Source: DASYXT01 sp035934555 (GTDB taxonomy: Bacteria > Verrucomicrobiota > Verrucomicrobiia > Limisphaerales > UBA8199). From it: a DNA stretch of 64,000 nt. The notes under the pieces are model-generated. The model saw nothing but the letters and a program-made list of their open reading frames with translations. It searched no databases and was not told the origin of the DNA. The stretch spans positions 7,893 through 71,892 of the forward strand of contig DASYXT010000085.1 in NCBI GenBank assembly GCA_035934555.1, given 5' to 3'. Made by a program: the position numbers and the translations under genes. Positions within the stretch are counted from its first letter, which is position 1. Every line of letters begins with the position of its first letter. Positions 42,033 to 51,064 of the stretch are shown one piece after another.

Positions 42033-42269
42033 TCATCGGCGCAGTGCTGGGACGTCGAACGGCTCAATGCAGACGAGCAAGGCGGCCAAGAGCGCGATAC
42101 CCCATTTTACTGCCCTCTGCCAAGACGCAGGCCAAGCTGCCACTGGCGCAACCCGCGAAAGGAAAAGCAAGGCAACGACCGTCAGCACAAAGGTCCGGAC
42201 TAGCGTGAGAATCTCCGTCACCGCATCAGCAGGCATCCAGACGATAATCGCCGTCTGCGCCGCAACCAC
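42033..42269 (-). CDS. Possible small membrane protein
   Basis: A 78-residue frame from GTG 42269 (VVAAQTAIIVWMPADAV) with two hydrophobic segments (LTLVRTFVLTVVALLFL and AVKWGIALLAALLVCIEP). It lies on the same strand 127 bp after the GldG-like gene. A start codon with a good ribosome site is not evident and the G+C-rich frame may be open by chance, so this is tentative. Confidence 0.4.
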   Translation of the reverse strand: MVAAQTAIIVWMPADAVTEILTLVRTFVLTVVALLFLSRVAPVAAWPASWQRAVKWGIALLAALLVCIEPFDVPALRR

Positions 42270-42396
42270 CGCCGGCAGCCTGTTGGCACCGCAAACCGCG
42301 GCCCCGGCCTCAACCGGGTTCTCGAATCACGGGGGCTCACAACCGCGACTAACAGCAACCATCCACAACCAGACAGCAAATTCGCTGGCGTCTCAA

Positions 42397-43320
42397 TTAC
42401 CGGGCAACGGTCTTGTACTGCTGCAGCGCCTGGATTTGCGCCTGGGAACGCGCCGCGATCTCTTTGAGCTTTTCACCCTGTTCGGCCTGGAGCTGTTGCA
42501 GTTTCTGCAGTGCGGCCTGTTGCTCGGCGGGCGATTGGCTGGTTTTCGCCTGGACCAGGAGTTGTTGCGCCTGTTTGACTTTCGCCTCCATGTCCTGCGT
42601 GGCCTGGGTGAACTCTGCCAGGGCAGCCTCGCGCAGGATTTGGGCGCCCTGCTCGAACGACACCGCGTCCAGGTTGGTGATCGAGGTTTTCACCGACTCC
42701 AGGGCAGCGATCGCGGCGGGGGTAGGCGGCGGCGCGGGCTGGGACTGCGCGCTCGCATCCGCTACGGCCGAGATGGCCCGGGTAAGGTCGCATTCCAGCG
42801 CCGGTTCCCATTCGGGCGCCAGCCAGGCCAGAGACTCCCGGGCCTCGCCACGGACCACGGCAATTCCCAGGAAAGAGGGATTGCCCTTTTCGCCGTTGAA
42901 CTCCCGCACGCCGTCTTTGGCCGCGGCATTGTTATTGGCGTAAGTCAGGGAAGAAATCCGCGCGACTTTAAGCTTCCCATTAGCGGCGGATTCATAGGCC
43001 GCCAGCAGAGTGCTGACGCGGCCGGACAGAGCACGCAGCGATTCAGAGACCGTCGCGTCGTCCAACAACGAGTAAAAGCGAATTTCGATGGGCGCGGGCA
43101 GCCGTTGCAGAACGTTGCGGGTGGTGTCGGATAACCCACCGGCGTCGCGTGCTGGCATCGGCGTTGTGGCGACGCTACTGGTTTCCGGGTGGTGGAACCA
43201 AACCGCGCCCAAGGCCAGGCCGGCGCCCAGGCCCAGAAGTGCCATCAGCAACGTCCGCGCTTGTGCCTGTCCCCGGGCAGCTCCAGCGACCTCGGGAAAC
43301 TGACCATTTATTGTCTGCAT
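42397..43320 (-). CDS. Membrane-anchored protein resembling GldG/ABC auxiliary domain
   Basis: From ATG 43320 (MQTINGQFPEVAGAARG), 307 residues. One membrane helix (LLMALLGLGAGLALGAVWF) is followed by LSDTTRNVLQRLPAPIEIRFYSLLDD, which resembles the opening of GldG-like ABC-transporter auxiliary domains, including the IEIRFY strand. The last ~120 residues are a long Gln/Ala/Lys-rich coiled coil (QQLLVQAKTSQSPAEQQAAL, LQQLQAEQGEKLKEIAARSQ). No ABC permease or ATPase is adjacent. It is divergent from the multiheme cytochrome cluster. Confidence 0.6.
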   Translation of the reverse strand: MQTINGQFPEVAGAARGQAQARTLLMALLGLGAGLALGAVWFHHPETSSVATTPMPARDAGGLSDTTRNVLQRLPAPIEIRFYSLLDDATVSESLRALSGRVSTLLAAYESAANGKLKVARISSLTYANNNAAAKDGVREFNGEKGNPSFLGIAVVRGEARESLAWLAPEWEPALECDLTRAISAVADASAQSQPAPPPTPAAIAALESVKTSITNLDAVSFEQGAQILREAALAEFTQATQDMEAKVKQAQQLLVQAKTSQSPAEQQAALQKLQQLQAEQGEKLKEIAARSQAQIQALQQYKTVAR

Positions 43321-43593
43321 AATGTTTGTATCGAGCTGGTGCCCGCAGTTCTCAGGTGCCACATCTCTTGCGGTGCGGCGAGGAAAATGTCGCGGTTGAC
43401 AATCGATGGTCAATGTTGGCCAAAATCCGCATAGTCCATCACCCGCCGCGGGTTCAGCCTATTCCACGACATGTTTCTCGCGTTTCGACAACCGTCAGGT
43501 CCGGCAACCCCGCGCAGGCGCAGGGAGAGATCCATCGGGCTGGCCGGAGCGGGACGGCGAGCGGGCAAGACGGCATCCGCACACTCTCGCAAT

Positions 43594-44709
43594 ATGAACC
43601 GCATAAGCACCTTGAGAGGCAAAAAATGGCTGGTCGGGTTTTGGATGGCGCTCCTCCTGGCGGCGCATGGTGCCAGCCCCGCCCGTGCCCAATATGCCGG
43701 GTCCCAGGCCTGCCAGGAATGCCACAGCGGCATCTACGGGACCTGGAACGCCACCCCGCACTTTGCTGCCAGCGTCGGTTGCGAGAGTTGCCATGGGCCG
43801 GCGGCGGCGCACGCGGCGGATTACTCAGACCCAACGGTGCTGCCCACCGTGGATACGCTGGGAACAGTTTGCGGCAATTGCCACACCGGCGCGCAACATC
43901 CTTACTTCACCGAATGGAGCAGCAGCGCACACAAGACGGTTTCGGTGGGTTGCCCCACCTGCCACGATCCGCATGCGACGCACACCTGGACCAACGTGCT
44001 GACCGCACGGCGCTACACCGATCAACTCAGGTCGGTGATGGTCTCGACCAACAATTATGTTAACGCGACTCCCGGCGTCACTTCGCCCAACGTGAATCTC
44101 TGCGCCCAGTGTCACAATCACCACGGCGCATCCTGGACTAACACGGCGGCGGCGCCGGTCACGCCGCAGTTCAACATGCTGCTGGGAGCGGTGGGCGAAT
44201 TCACCAACGGCTCGGCGAGATATGCGCCGGCGATGCACGCGTGGTTGACCAACCAATGCGTCTATTGCCACATGGCGACTGCGCCCTACCAGGGCGCCAC
44301 TCAGCCGGCCGTCACCGGGCATAAGTTCACGGTGCAGCTATACGGTCAATGCCTGGCGTGCCACCCGCAGCCGCAGCCGCTGCTGCAGTTTGTGATGGGC
44401 GCAGTGACCAACCGATTGCTGACGGTGAAGTACGAGCTGGACCAATGGGCGCTGACCAAAGCGCCCTCGACCTTGCGAACCAAGTACGGCCGGCGCGCGT
44501 GGGAGTACAGCACGCCCGGCGAGTTATCGCCGGGCGGAGCGGGCCCGACGGCGGCGGAACAAGCGCAGATCCCAGTCACCATCCGCAAAGCGCGCTTTAA
44601 TCTGTACTTAGTCCAACATGATGGCAGCGGCGGCGCTCACAACGGGCCACACTTCATCGACTTGTTGGATGCCGCGCAGACCTGGGTAGAAACCGAGTTG
44701 AGGAGATAA
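43594..44709 (+). CDS. Secreted heptaheme c-type cytochrome
   Basis: A 371-residue exported protein. ATG 43594 is chosen because a clean signal peptide follows (KKWLVGFWMALLLAAHGASPARA). Seven CXXCH heme motifs are visible: CQECH, CESCH, CGNCH, CPTCH, CAQCH, CVYCH and CLACH. Several carry the order seen in multiheme cytochromes that hand electrons to outer-membrane conduits. The C-terminal ~110 residues lack hemes (WALTKAPSTLRTKYG ... DLLDAAQTWVETELRR). It is the first gene of a three-gene unit with the octaheme lipoprotein and the barrel protein, with gaps of 4 and 23 bp. Confidence 0.9.
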   Translation: MNRISTLRGKKWLVGFWMALLLAAHGASPARAQYAGSQACQECHSGIYGTWNATPHFAASVGCESCHGPAAAHAADYSDPTVLPTVDTLGTVCGNCHTGAQHPYFTEWSSSAHKTVSVGCPTCHDPHATHTWTNVLTARRYTDQLRSVMVSTNNYVNATPGVTSPNVNLCAQCHNHHGASWTNTAAAPVTPQFNMLLGAVGEFTNGSARYAPAMHAWLTNQCVYCHMATAPYQGATQPAVTGHKFTVQLYGQCLACHPQPQPLLQFVMGAVTNRLLTVKYELDQWALTKAPSTLRTKYGRRAWEYSTPGELSPGGAGPTAAEQAQIPVTIRKARFNLYLVQHDGSGGAHNGPHFIDLLDAAQTWVETELRR

Positions 44710-44713
44710 TGCC

Positions 44714-45601
44714 ATGCCGACGAGAAAACGTTTGAAGGGGCAACTTTGGGTTCGGTGGCAGACGAGAAAGCGCCCGAAGAGGGGCGGTATGCGGGTGTGG
44801 CTGGCGGGCGCCTGCAGCCTGGCACTAATGATTGTGTTGGTGGCGTGTCAGAGTGTGCATCGGGCGGTGGTGGTGTTGCCGAACGTGCCCGGGGCGAAGT
44901 ACATCGGCTCGAGTGAATGCGAACAGTGCCATGACGAAATCTACCGAAATTTCGCGACGGCGGATCATGCGCGCCTGATTGCCGCCGGTCCGAACGCGCT
45001 GGGCGCCGGTTGTGAATCGTGTCATGGCCCGGCGAGCCTGCACTCCGATTCGGGCGGCGAGGTCAAACCGCCTTACAGCTTCACTGCCGGCCGAGCCCAG
45101 ACCAGCAGTTATGGGGCGCGCACAGCCGTCAACCCGCCCCGCTCGAAGGAAACGGTTTGTTATCAGTGCCACGCCGATGTCCGCGCCCAGTTCAGTCTGC
45201 CCAGCCACCATCCAGTGCCCGAAGGTCACATGACCTGCACGGATTGCCATTCGCCACACAAAGGGCAGATCTTTACGGCCGGCGGTATGGCGCTGATGTC
45301 AGCCAACGAAGGATGTCTGCGGTGCCATCCCGCCCAGCAAGGGCCGCACGTATTCGAGCACGAAGCACTCCGCGAAGGCTGCACTTCCTGTCACAAAGTC
45401 CATGGCTCGGTCAATGCGAAGCTGCTGACCGAACGCGACGCCAACCTGTGTCTCAAATGCCATTTCCAGCAAATCAGTAACGGCCGGATACTGATCGGCG
45501 GGTCGGACCATACGGTGCGACTGCAGCAGGGCACCTGCTGGACGGCGGGTTGTCACGAAGCGGTTCACGGCTCACGAGTTAGCCCCTCATTGCGTTTCTA
45601 A
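44714..45601 (+). CDS. Octaheme c-type cytochrome lipoprotein (MtrA/DmsE-like)
   Basis: A 295-residue cytochrome. A basic N terminus leads to a lipobox (ALMIVLVACQS), so it is probably lipid-anchored in the periplasm; ATG 44789 is an alternative start closer to that signal. Seven CXXCH motifs occur (CEQCH, CESCH, CYQCH, CTDCH, CLRCH, CTSCH, CLKCH), and the eighth is CWTAGCH, a CX4CH variant. Motifs such as GSSECEQCHDEIYRNF and CTDCHSPHKG are typical of MtrA/DmsE-type cytochromes that plug an outer-membrane porin. SD sequence GAGGAG precedes the start. Confidence 0.9.
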   Translation: MPTRKRLKGQLWVRWQTRKRPKRGGMRVWLAGACSLALMIVLVACQSVHRAVVVLPNVPGAKYIGSSECEQCHDEIYRNFATADHARLIAAGPNALGAGCESCHGPASLHSDSGGEVKPPYSFTAGRAQTSSYGARTAVNPPRSKETVCYQCHADVRAQFSLPSHHPVPEGHMTCTDCHSPHKGQIFTAGGMALMSANEGCLRCHPAQQGPHVFEHEALREGCTSCHKVHGSVNAKLLTERDANLCLKCHFQQISNGRILIGGSDHTVRLQQGTCWTAGCHEAVHGSRVSPSLRF

Positions 45602-45624
45602 TCACCCCACACCTGCGCACTCTC

Positions 45625-47817
45625 ATGAAGGCAACCCGGTTTTCCCTGGCAACGGTCCGCTGGTCCGGTGTCGTGAGTCTGACCCTGGCTCTGACGTGGG
45701 CGTCTAACGGCGCGGAGACGAACGCTCCACCCGTTGCAACAACCAACGCCCCACCCGCGGCCGTAACCAACGCGCCGGCCAAACCGCCGCCGCCGCCCAT
45801 GAAACCCGAGGAGATGTTCGAGGGTGGGACCAAGAGCTACGACAATTGGATCGAGCTGTCAGGCGGCAGCTTCTTCCTCAGCGGCAATCACGCATCCTTC
45901 GAGCACCAGCAACAGTCCACCTTTGGCCCTTTCGGTGGGATTGAAGACCTGCATTACCAGGGCAGCCCATCGAAAGGAACCACCTTCACGCTGGACGGGC
46001 ACTCGATCTTCGACCAGCACGATTACCTGCTGAACATGTCCCTGCAGAAGGAGAAACTTGGCTATGTTAAGCTTTCGGTGAGCGAGTTCCGCACCTGGTA
46101 CGATGGCAACGGCGGCGATTATCCGCCAACGGGCATTTATTATTCACTTTCGCCCGACGCGCTGGCCGTGGATCGCCAAAACATTTCGCTCGAAGCCGGC
46201 CTGACGCTGGACAAGCTGCCCAAGGTGGTGTTGAAGTACAATCACTCGAGCCGCGACGGGGAAAAGGATTCGACCAGTTGGGCGATGACGCATCCGGCGC
46301 CCGGGGTTACTCAGGGACTTAGCCCGTCCTTTTATGACCTGAATGAAACCAGCGACACTTTCAGCATCGACGTGACGCACCATATCAAGGCAACGGATTT
46401 GGGAGCGGGGCTCTCTTACACCCATGGGAAGGTGGATGACTCCTTGAACAGCGACCGGTTCCCTGGAGAGCTTTTCGAACAGAAAGTTACTAACCAGCAA
46501 GGCACCACCTATGACCTGTTCAACGTCCATGCTTATACCGAGACCTGGCTCAAGAAGAACCTCGAGCTTTCCACCGGGTTTGCCTATTCGGACCTGGATA
46601 ACACCTATTTGGGGAGCCGGATTTACGGCTCGGATTTCGGGCTCGGGTACGTGCCCAACCCGTTGCAGACCGATTTCGGCTATTTCAATTTGAACGGCGG
46701 CTCGCGCCTGGACGAATACGTGGTGGACTTGAACCTGATGTACAAGCCAACACCAGTTGTGCGCGTGATCCCTTCGCTGCGCGTGCAGTATGACGAGACG
46801 GATGCCAACGCCGGCGGGATGGAGACGCTGATGAGCGACACCCCCACGGCATTCTCGGCCAGTGGCAACGACCGCGAACTGGATGTGCGCGAGCGCTTGG
46901 ACGTGCTGTATAGCGGCATCACTAACTGGGTGTTATACGCGCGGGGTGAGTTGGATGAAGGCAGCGGCGACCTGACCGAGACGGGCGGCCTGGTGCAGAT
47001 GCCGCTCTTCTCGCAATTCGGCTCATCGCTGGTGGGCCGTCTGCCGGTTCAGTTAGCCAGCGACGATACCCGCCTGTTTCAAAAATATAGCGCCGGCGCG
47101 CGCTGGTATCCGACCCGGCGCCTCGTGCTGGATGCGGGCGCCTACTACAAAGACGAGCATTATAATTACACCTACGAGCAAGACAGCACCCCGAATAACA
47201 GCTTTACCCGCTACCCCGGCTACCTGCTGATGCAGGATTTCCAGACCTCCGACGGCAATGTGCGCCTGACGTGGCGGCCGCTGCAGAATGTGAGCCTCAA
47301 CACGCGTTACGAGCTCCAGTATTCCACCATCCACACCCGGCCCGACCCGGTTTCAACCCTCGGCGAGGTGGAATCCTCGACTATGCTCAGTCATATCATT
47401 TCGGAGGACGTGACCTGGACACCCTGGTCACGCCTCTACTTACAGGCCGGTTTAAACTATGTCCTGAGTCAGACCAAAACACCGGCCTCGGGTTACACGC
47501 AGGCCATCCTCAACTCGCAAAACAATTATTGGATGCTTAATTTTTCGTCGGGCTTTGTCGTCGATGACCGGACGGACCTGAAGCTTTCGTACTTCTATTA
47601 CCAGGCTGATGACTACCAGGATATCGCGCTGGAGGGTGTGCCGTATGGCGCGGGCGGACAAGAACACGGTGTGACCGCCACGCTCACCCGCCGTCTGCGC
47701 CAAAACGTGCGCCTGATGCTGCGCTACGGGTTTTTCCACTATGCCGACGTGCTGTATGGCGGCAACGCCAACTTCGACGCGCACATGGTGTACACCAGCT
47801 TGCAGTACCGCTTTTAA
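45625..47817 (+). CDS. Outer-membrane beta-barrel protein, MtrB/PioB-like
   Basis: A 730-residue exported protein. A signal peptide and a Pro/Ala/Asn-rich linker (TNAPPVATTNAPPAAVTNAP) are followed by WIELSGGSFFLSGNHASF and roughly two dozen amphipathic strands with aromatic girdles, ending in the outer-membrane signature TSLQYRF. Alternating strands such as DYLLNMSLQKEKLGYVKLSV and LDEYVVDLNLMYKPTPVVRV match porin proteins of porin-cytochrome complexes. Length and position right after an MtrA-like cytochrome make it the probable sheath through which hemes span the outer membrane. Confidence 0.85.
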   Translation: MKATRFSLATVRWSGVVSLTLALTWASNGAETNAPPVATTNAPPAAVTNAPAKPPPPPMKPEEMFEGGTKSYDNWIELSGGSFFLSGNHASFEHQQQSTFGPFGGIEDLHYQGSPSKGTTFTLDGHSIFDQHDYLLNMSLQKEKLGYVKLSVSEFRTWYDGNGGDYPPTGIYYSLSPDALAVDRQNISLEAGLTLDKLPKVVLKYNHSSRDGEKDSTSWAMTHPAPGVTQGLSPSFYDLNETSDTFSIDVTHHIKATDLGAGLSYTHGKVDDSLNSDRFPGELFEQKVTNQQGTTYDLFNVHAYTETWLKKNLELSTGFAYSDLDNTYLGSRIYGSDFGLGYVPNPLQTDFGYFNLNGGSRLDEYVVDLNLMYKPTPVVRVIPSLRVQYDETDANAGGMETLMSDTPTAFSASGNDRELDVRERLDVLYSGITNWVLYARGELDEGSGDLTETGGLVQMPLFSQFGSSLVGRLPVQLASDDTRLFQKYSAGARWYPTRRLVLDAGAYYKDEHYNYTYEQDSTPNNSFTRYPGYLLMQDFQTSDGNVRLTWRPLQNVSLNTRYELQYSTIHTRPDPVSTLGEVESSTMLSHIISEDVTWTPWSRLYLQAGLNYVLSQTKTPASGYTQAILNSQNNYWMLNFSSGFVVDDRTDLKLSYFYYQADDYQDIALEGVPYGAGGQEHGVTATLTRRLRQNVRLMLRYGFFHYADVLYGGNANFDAHMVYTSLQYRF

Positions 47818-47902
47818 GGACGCGGCAGCGGGCGGGGACCTCTTGTGCGTTGTCCGGCCAGCAATCAGCTTCACCCGTTCGATACAACGCTCTACAGGCT
47901 CT

Positions 47903-48676
47903 TTAGCGCGGTCCGTACCCCGCGACGGGTTTACCATCCGGGCCGAGTTTATTGCAGGCCCAGAGCAGGCCGCGGGTGACCAGGTCCAAATAAACCGGCA
48001 TCGACATCGTTTCCGGGCTGTGGCCCATGGTGGTGCCAAAAATCCGGCCGCGCCCGCAGGTGTTAAGCCAGACGCATACGTGCTCGGCGCCTTTCTCGCC
48101 AATGCCCTTGGCCAACGGCACACAATCCGACCATAACTTGCGAATCTGATACAGTTCGTCCTCCGGGTCGGTCCACTCGGTGGGGAATCCGTGCATGACC
48201 GGGTCGCCGGGTTTGAGATTGATGACCTGGAACGTGCGGCGCCGCTCGTGTGCGTAGGAACTGACACCGAGCACCTGGCGCCAGGCATCCGTCGGCGCCA
48301 TCCGATAACTATGTATGCTGCAATGCAGGACCACCGCCGGGACCCCGTTGCTGTGAGCGGCCGCGATGCGCCCGACAAATGCCACGTTGGTGACATACCC
48401 GAAGCATTCGTTGTGCACGACCACGTCATAACCCTTGGCCCAATCGGCATTGGTATAAATGCTGACCTCATGGGTGCGGGTGTCGCCCCCTTCCTGGACG
48501 ATGGTCCAGGTGACGTTGGCACGCGCGGAGATGCCCTCGGTCAGGATTTTCTTCTGCGCGTCGTAATCATGGCAGCAGCCGCCGGTAATCAGGAGCGCGC
48601 GCAAAGGCGGCGCAGCCAAGCCGGATACCGCGGGCAGGAGTAAAAGAGCAACGAGCAACGCGAACAGTTTTTTCAT
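47903..48676 (-). CDS. Secreted ThuA-domain protein
   Basis: A 257-residue exported protein with a Lys-rich signal (MKKLFALLVALLLLPAVSG). ThuA/class I amidotransferase-like features are LRALLITGGCCHDYDAQKKIL, GYDVVVHNECFGY, VPAVVLHCSIHSYRM and the C-terminal RIFGTTMGHSPETM. Verrucomicrobiota encode many such proteins, thought to act on sugars. It converges with the barrel gene. Confidence 0.88.
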   Translation of the reverse strand: MKKLFALLVALLLLPAVSGLAAPPLRALLITGGCCHDYDAQKKILTEGISARANVTWTIVQEGGDTRTHEVSIYTNADWAKGYDVVVHNECFGYVTNVAFVGRIAAAHSNGVPAVVLHCSIHSYRMAPTDAWRQVLGVSSYAHERRRTFQVINLKPGDPVMHGFPTEWTDPEDELYQIRKLWSDCVPLAKGIGEKGAEHVCVWLNTCGRGRIFGTTMGHSPETMSMPVYLDLVTRGLLWACNKLGPDGKPVAGYGPR

Positions 48677-48791
48677 ACGTCACAGAGTTTAGTCGAGGTA
48701 TTATGGCGAGCGGTGTGCGGAAGGTCCACGGAAGTGTTCATGGCGCAACCATCGACCAGCGGACGCCCGGCGCCAAACAAAAAATGTCGAG

Positions 48792-49904
48792 TCACAATGT
48801 GCGCCGAAATAACCACGTTGCGGCGCCCATTGCCAGCACCGTGAAGATCAGCAGGTATCCCAGGTCGGGCAGGATCGGCCCAATCCCGGTGTTCTTTAGC
48901 AACAATTCCTTGAACCCGTGCACGGCGTAGGTGAAGGGGTCCACCGAGGCGATCGCCTTCATCCAGTTGGGAAAGCCCTGGATTGGGTACACCGCGCCGC
49001 TGGGGAAAAACAGGACCGTGTTGAGCACGCCGAAGATCGCGCGAGGCACCAGCGGATCGCTGACGCGTACCATCAGCAGGAACATCATGCTGATGAGCGC
49101 CAGGGCGGTCGTGATCACCAGTAACAGCATCCGGGCGAGCCGGAAGGGGTTTAGCGGATCAGGAATGCCGGCGATCAGCGAACCAAACGTGACCAGCACC
49201 AACCCGGCGATGATGGCTTTGGCGGCGCCGGAAAGGTTAAACCCCAAAATGAGCTCGAACTTGGTGATGGGAGTGACCAGGTACCCTTCGTGCAACCCGC
49301 GGGCTTTGTCGTCGATGTAAATGATGCCGCCGCCGATCATCGCCGACACGAAAATGGCCAACACGATGGTGCCCGGCAGCAAGAACTGGATGTAGGGCAC
49401 GTACGGATAAACTTCCACTACCGCGAGGGTCGCCTTGCTCACCAGGTGCGGGGATGGGGAAGGTTGATTGTAGGCCTGGAGCAGGCCGTTAAGCGACCCT
49501 TCGAGCGCGGAGGAGGCAAATTGATCGGTGTTGTCCTCGACCAAGGCGAATTGCGGGACGGTACCGGCGAGCACTTTGCGCGAGAAGCGCGGCGGGATTT
49601 GCAGCAGCCCTTGGATTTTGCCCGAACGGAGGTCGCTCAGCGCCCGGCTCTGGTCGCTGTAAGCGACCGTATCGAACGTGCGGGCATTGGCGGCAATGGC
49701 TTGGAACATTTCCTTCAGTTTGACCGCCGGCACTCCGTGGTCGTAATCGACGACACCGACGGTCAGGTGTTTTACTTTGCCGCCGAAGGCGTAACCCAGC
49801 ACGACCAGTTGGACCAGCGGCATGATCATCGAGACGATGATCAAGGCCGGACTGCGGCGGAACCGGCGCAGGTCGCGTTCGATGATAGCCAGAATGCGGT
49901 TCAT
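48792..49904 (-). CDS. ABC-2 type transporter permease
   Basis: A 370-residue membrane protein from ATG 49904 (MNRILAIIERDLRRFRRSP). It has an N-terminal membrane helix (ALIIVSMIMPLVQLVVLGYAF), a large periplasmic domain, then five C-terminal helices, with FPSGAVYPIQGFPNWMKAI near the end as in YbhR/YhhJ-type permeases. It follows its ATPase by 7 bp and ends the HlyD-ATPase-permease operon. Confidence 0.92.
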   Translation of the reverse strand: MNRILAIIERDLRRFRRSPALIIVSMIMPLVQLVVLGYAFGGKVKHLTVGVVDYDHGVPAVKLKEMFQAIAANARTFDTVAYSDQSRALSDLRSGKIQGLLQIPPRFSRKVLAGTVPQFALVEDNTDQFASSALEGSLNGLLQAYNQPSPSPHLVSKATLAVVEVYPYVPYIQFLLPGTIVLAIFVSAMIGGGIIYIDDKARGLHEGYLVTPITKFELILGFNLSGAAKAIIAGLVLVTFGSLIAGIPDPLNPFRLARMLLLVITTALALISMMFLLMVRVSDPLVPRAIFGVLNTVLFFPSGAVYPIQGFPNWMKAIASVDPFTYAVHGFKELLLKNTGIGPILPDLGYLLIFTVLAMGAATWLFRRTL

Positions 49905-49911
49905 GCGCAGG

Positions 49912-50901
49912 TCATCGGCGGTCGTACATGAACGCGGAGCTATAAGAGGCCGCGGATTGCAGCGCATCGCGCAGTTGGTGCCCGGTGTAATGCAGGAACA
50001 CGTCGTCGAGCGTTGTGCTTTGGACTGACAGAGACGTCAGCGCGATGCCCGCGGCTCGCGCGGTTTCCATCAGCGCCAGGGCGGTGCGCGGGCCGTTGTG
50101 CGACGAGATGCGGAATACGTGGTCCTGGGACGTCACCTCGGCGACCTCGGGCAGCCCCTTCAAGGTTCCGAGCCAATCCGCGGGAGCGTCGGCGAAGCTG
50201 ACTTCGAGGATGTTCTGGCCTGGAATGGAGGCTTTTAGTTTCAGGGGCGAGTCCAGCGCGACCAACTTGCCGTGATCAATTATGGCGATGCGATCACAAA
50301 GCTTGTCGGCTTCATCCATATAATGGGTGGTGACCAGGATGGTGAGATCGCGTTCCCGCTGCAGCCGCGTCAGCATCTCCCAAACAGCGACGCGCGACAC
50401 TGGGTCCAGCCCGGTAGTTGGTTCATCGAGAAAGAAGAGCTTGGGTTCGTGCACCAGGCCGCGGGCGATTTCCAGCCGGCGGCGCATACCACCGGAGAAC
50501 ATCTTGACCGGCTTATCGGCCCAGGCCTCGAGGTCCACCGCCTTGAGCAACTCCGGGATGGTGCGCTGGCGGCGCTCCCGCGGAATACCATACAGCTTGG
50601 CGAAAATTCCCAGGTTCTCCTCCGCGCTCAGATCGAGGTCGGAGGTCATCGCTTGGGGGATGACGCCAATGGCCTGCCGCACCGCGTTCGCCTCGCGCAG
50701 GATGTCGTGCCCGTGAATGCGCGCGGTGCCCGAGGAGGGCGGCACCAGCGTGGTCAGCATGCGGATGAGGGTCGATTTGCCGGCGCCATTCGGGCCGAGC
50801 AAGCCAAAAACCTCACCGTGCTCGACGGTGAAGCTCAGCGCGTCCACAGCGGTGAACTCGCCGAAACGCTTGGTCAGGTTTTCGACTTCAACTTCGGCCA
50901 T
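49912..50901 (-). CDS. ABC transporter ATP-binding protein (drug-export type)
   Basis: A 329-residue ATPase from ATG 50901 (MAEVEVENLTKRFGEF). Motifs: Walker A GPNGAGKST, Q loop with VIPQ, signature FSGGMRRRL, Walker B LFFLDEPTTGLD, switch TTHYM. A C-terminal DUF4162-like part ends TLDDVFLHYTGHQLRD. It pairs with the downstream permease. Confidence 0.95.
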   Translation of the reverse strand: MAEVEVENLTKRFGEFTAVDALSFTVEHGEVFGLLGPNGAGKSTLIRMLTTLVPPSSGTARIHGHDILREANAVRQAIGVIPQAMTSDLDLSAEENLGIFAKLYGIPRERRQRTIPELLKAVDLEAWADKPVKMFSGGMRRRLEIARGLVHEPKLFFLDEPTTGLDPVSRVAVWEMLTRLQRERDLTILVTTHYMDEADKLCDRIAIIDHGKLVALDSPLKLKASIPGQNILEVSFADAPADWLGTLKGLPEVAEVTSQDHVFRISSHNGPRTALALMETARAAGIALTSLSVQSTTLDDVFLHYTGHQLRDALQSAASYSSAFMYDRR

Positions 50902-50926
50902 ACCCGGCAACGTGTGTGTTGAACGG

Positions 50927-51026
50927 AGCGCGGAGTTTAATCCGCAGCAGTGGGCAAGTGCTGAGCAGGCTTGCGAGTTCGGGCACGCTTGCTATGCGAG
51001 TATTGCTGCGGGCTAAAGTCCGCGCT
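50927..51026. repeat. Inverted repeat inside the exporter operon
   Basis: A 23-bp arm (50927-50949, AGCGCGGAGTTTAATCCGCA...) pairs with an imperfect inverted copy at 51004-51026 across a 54-bp loop. The element lies between the HlyD gene and the ATPase start, only 26 bp upstream of that start. It resembles mobile REP-like units and may alter expression of the downstream genes. Confidence 0.8.
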
Positions 51027-51064
51027 GCACGACCTGGTAAACACGGCAACATTCCTTTTGTAAA

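Noticed and set aside
42016..43134. A 372-residue open frame on the plus strand
   Set aside because: It is antisense to the GldG-like gene and has an Arg/Leu/Gly-rich, shadow-like composition.
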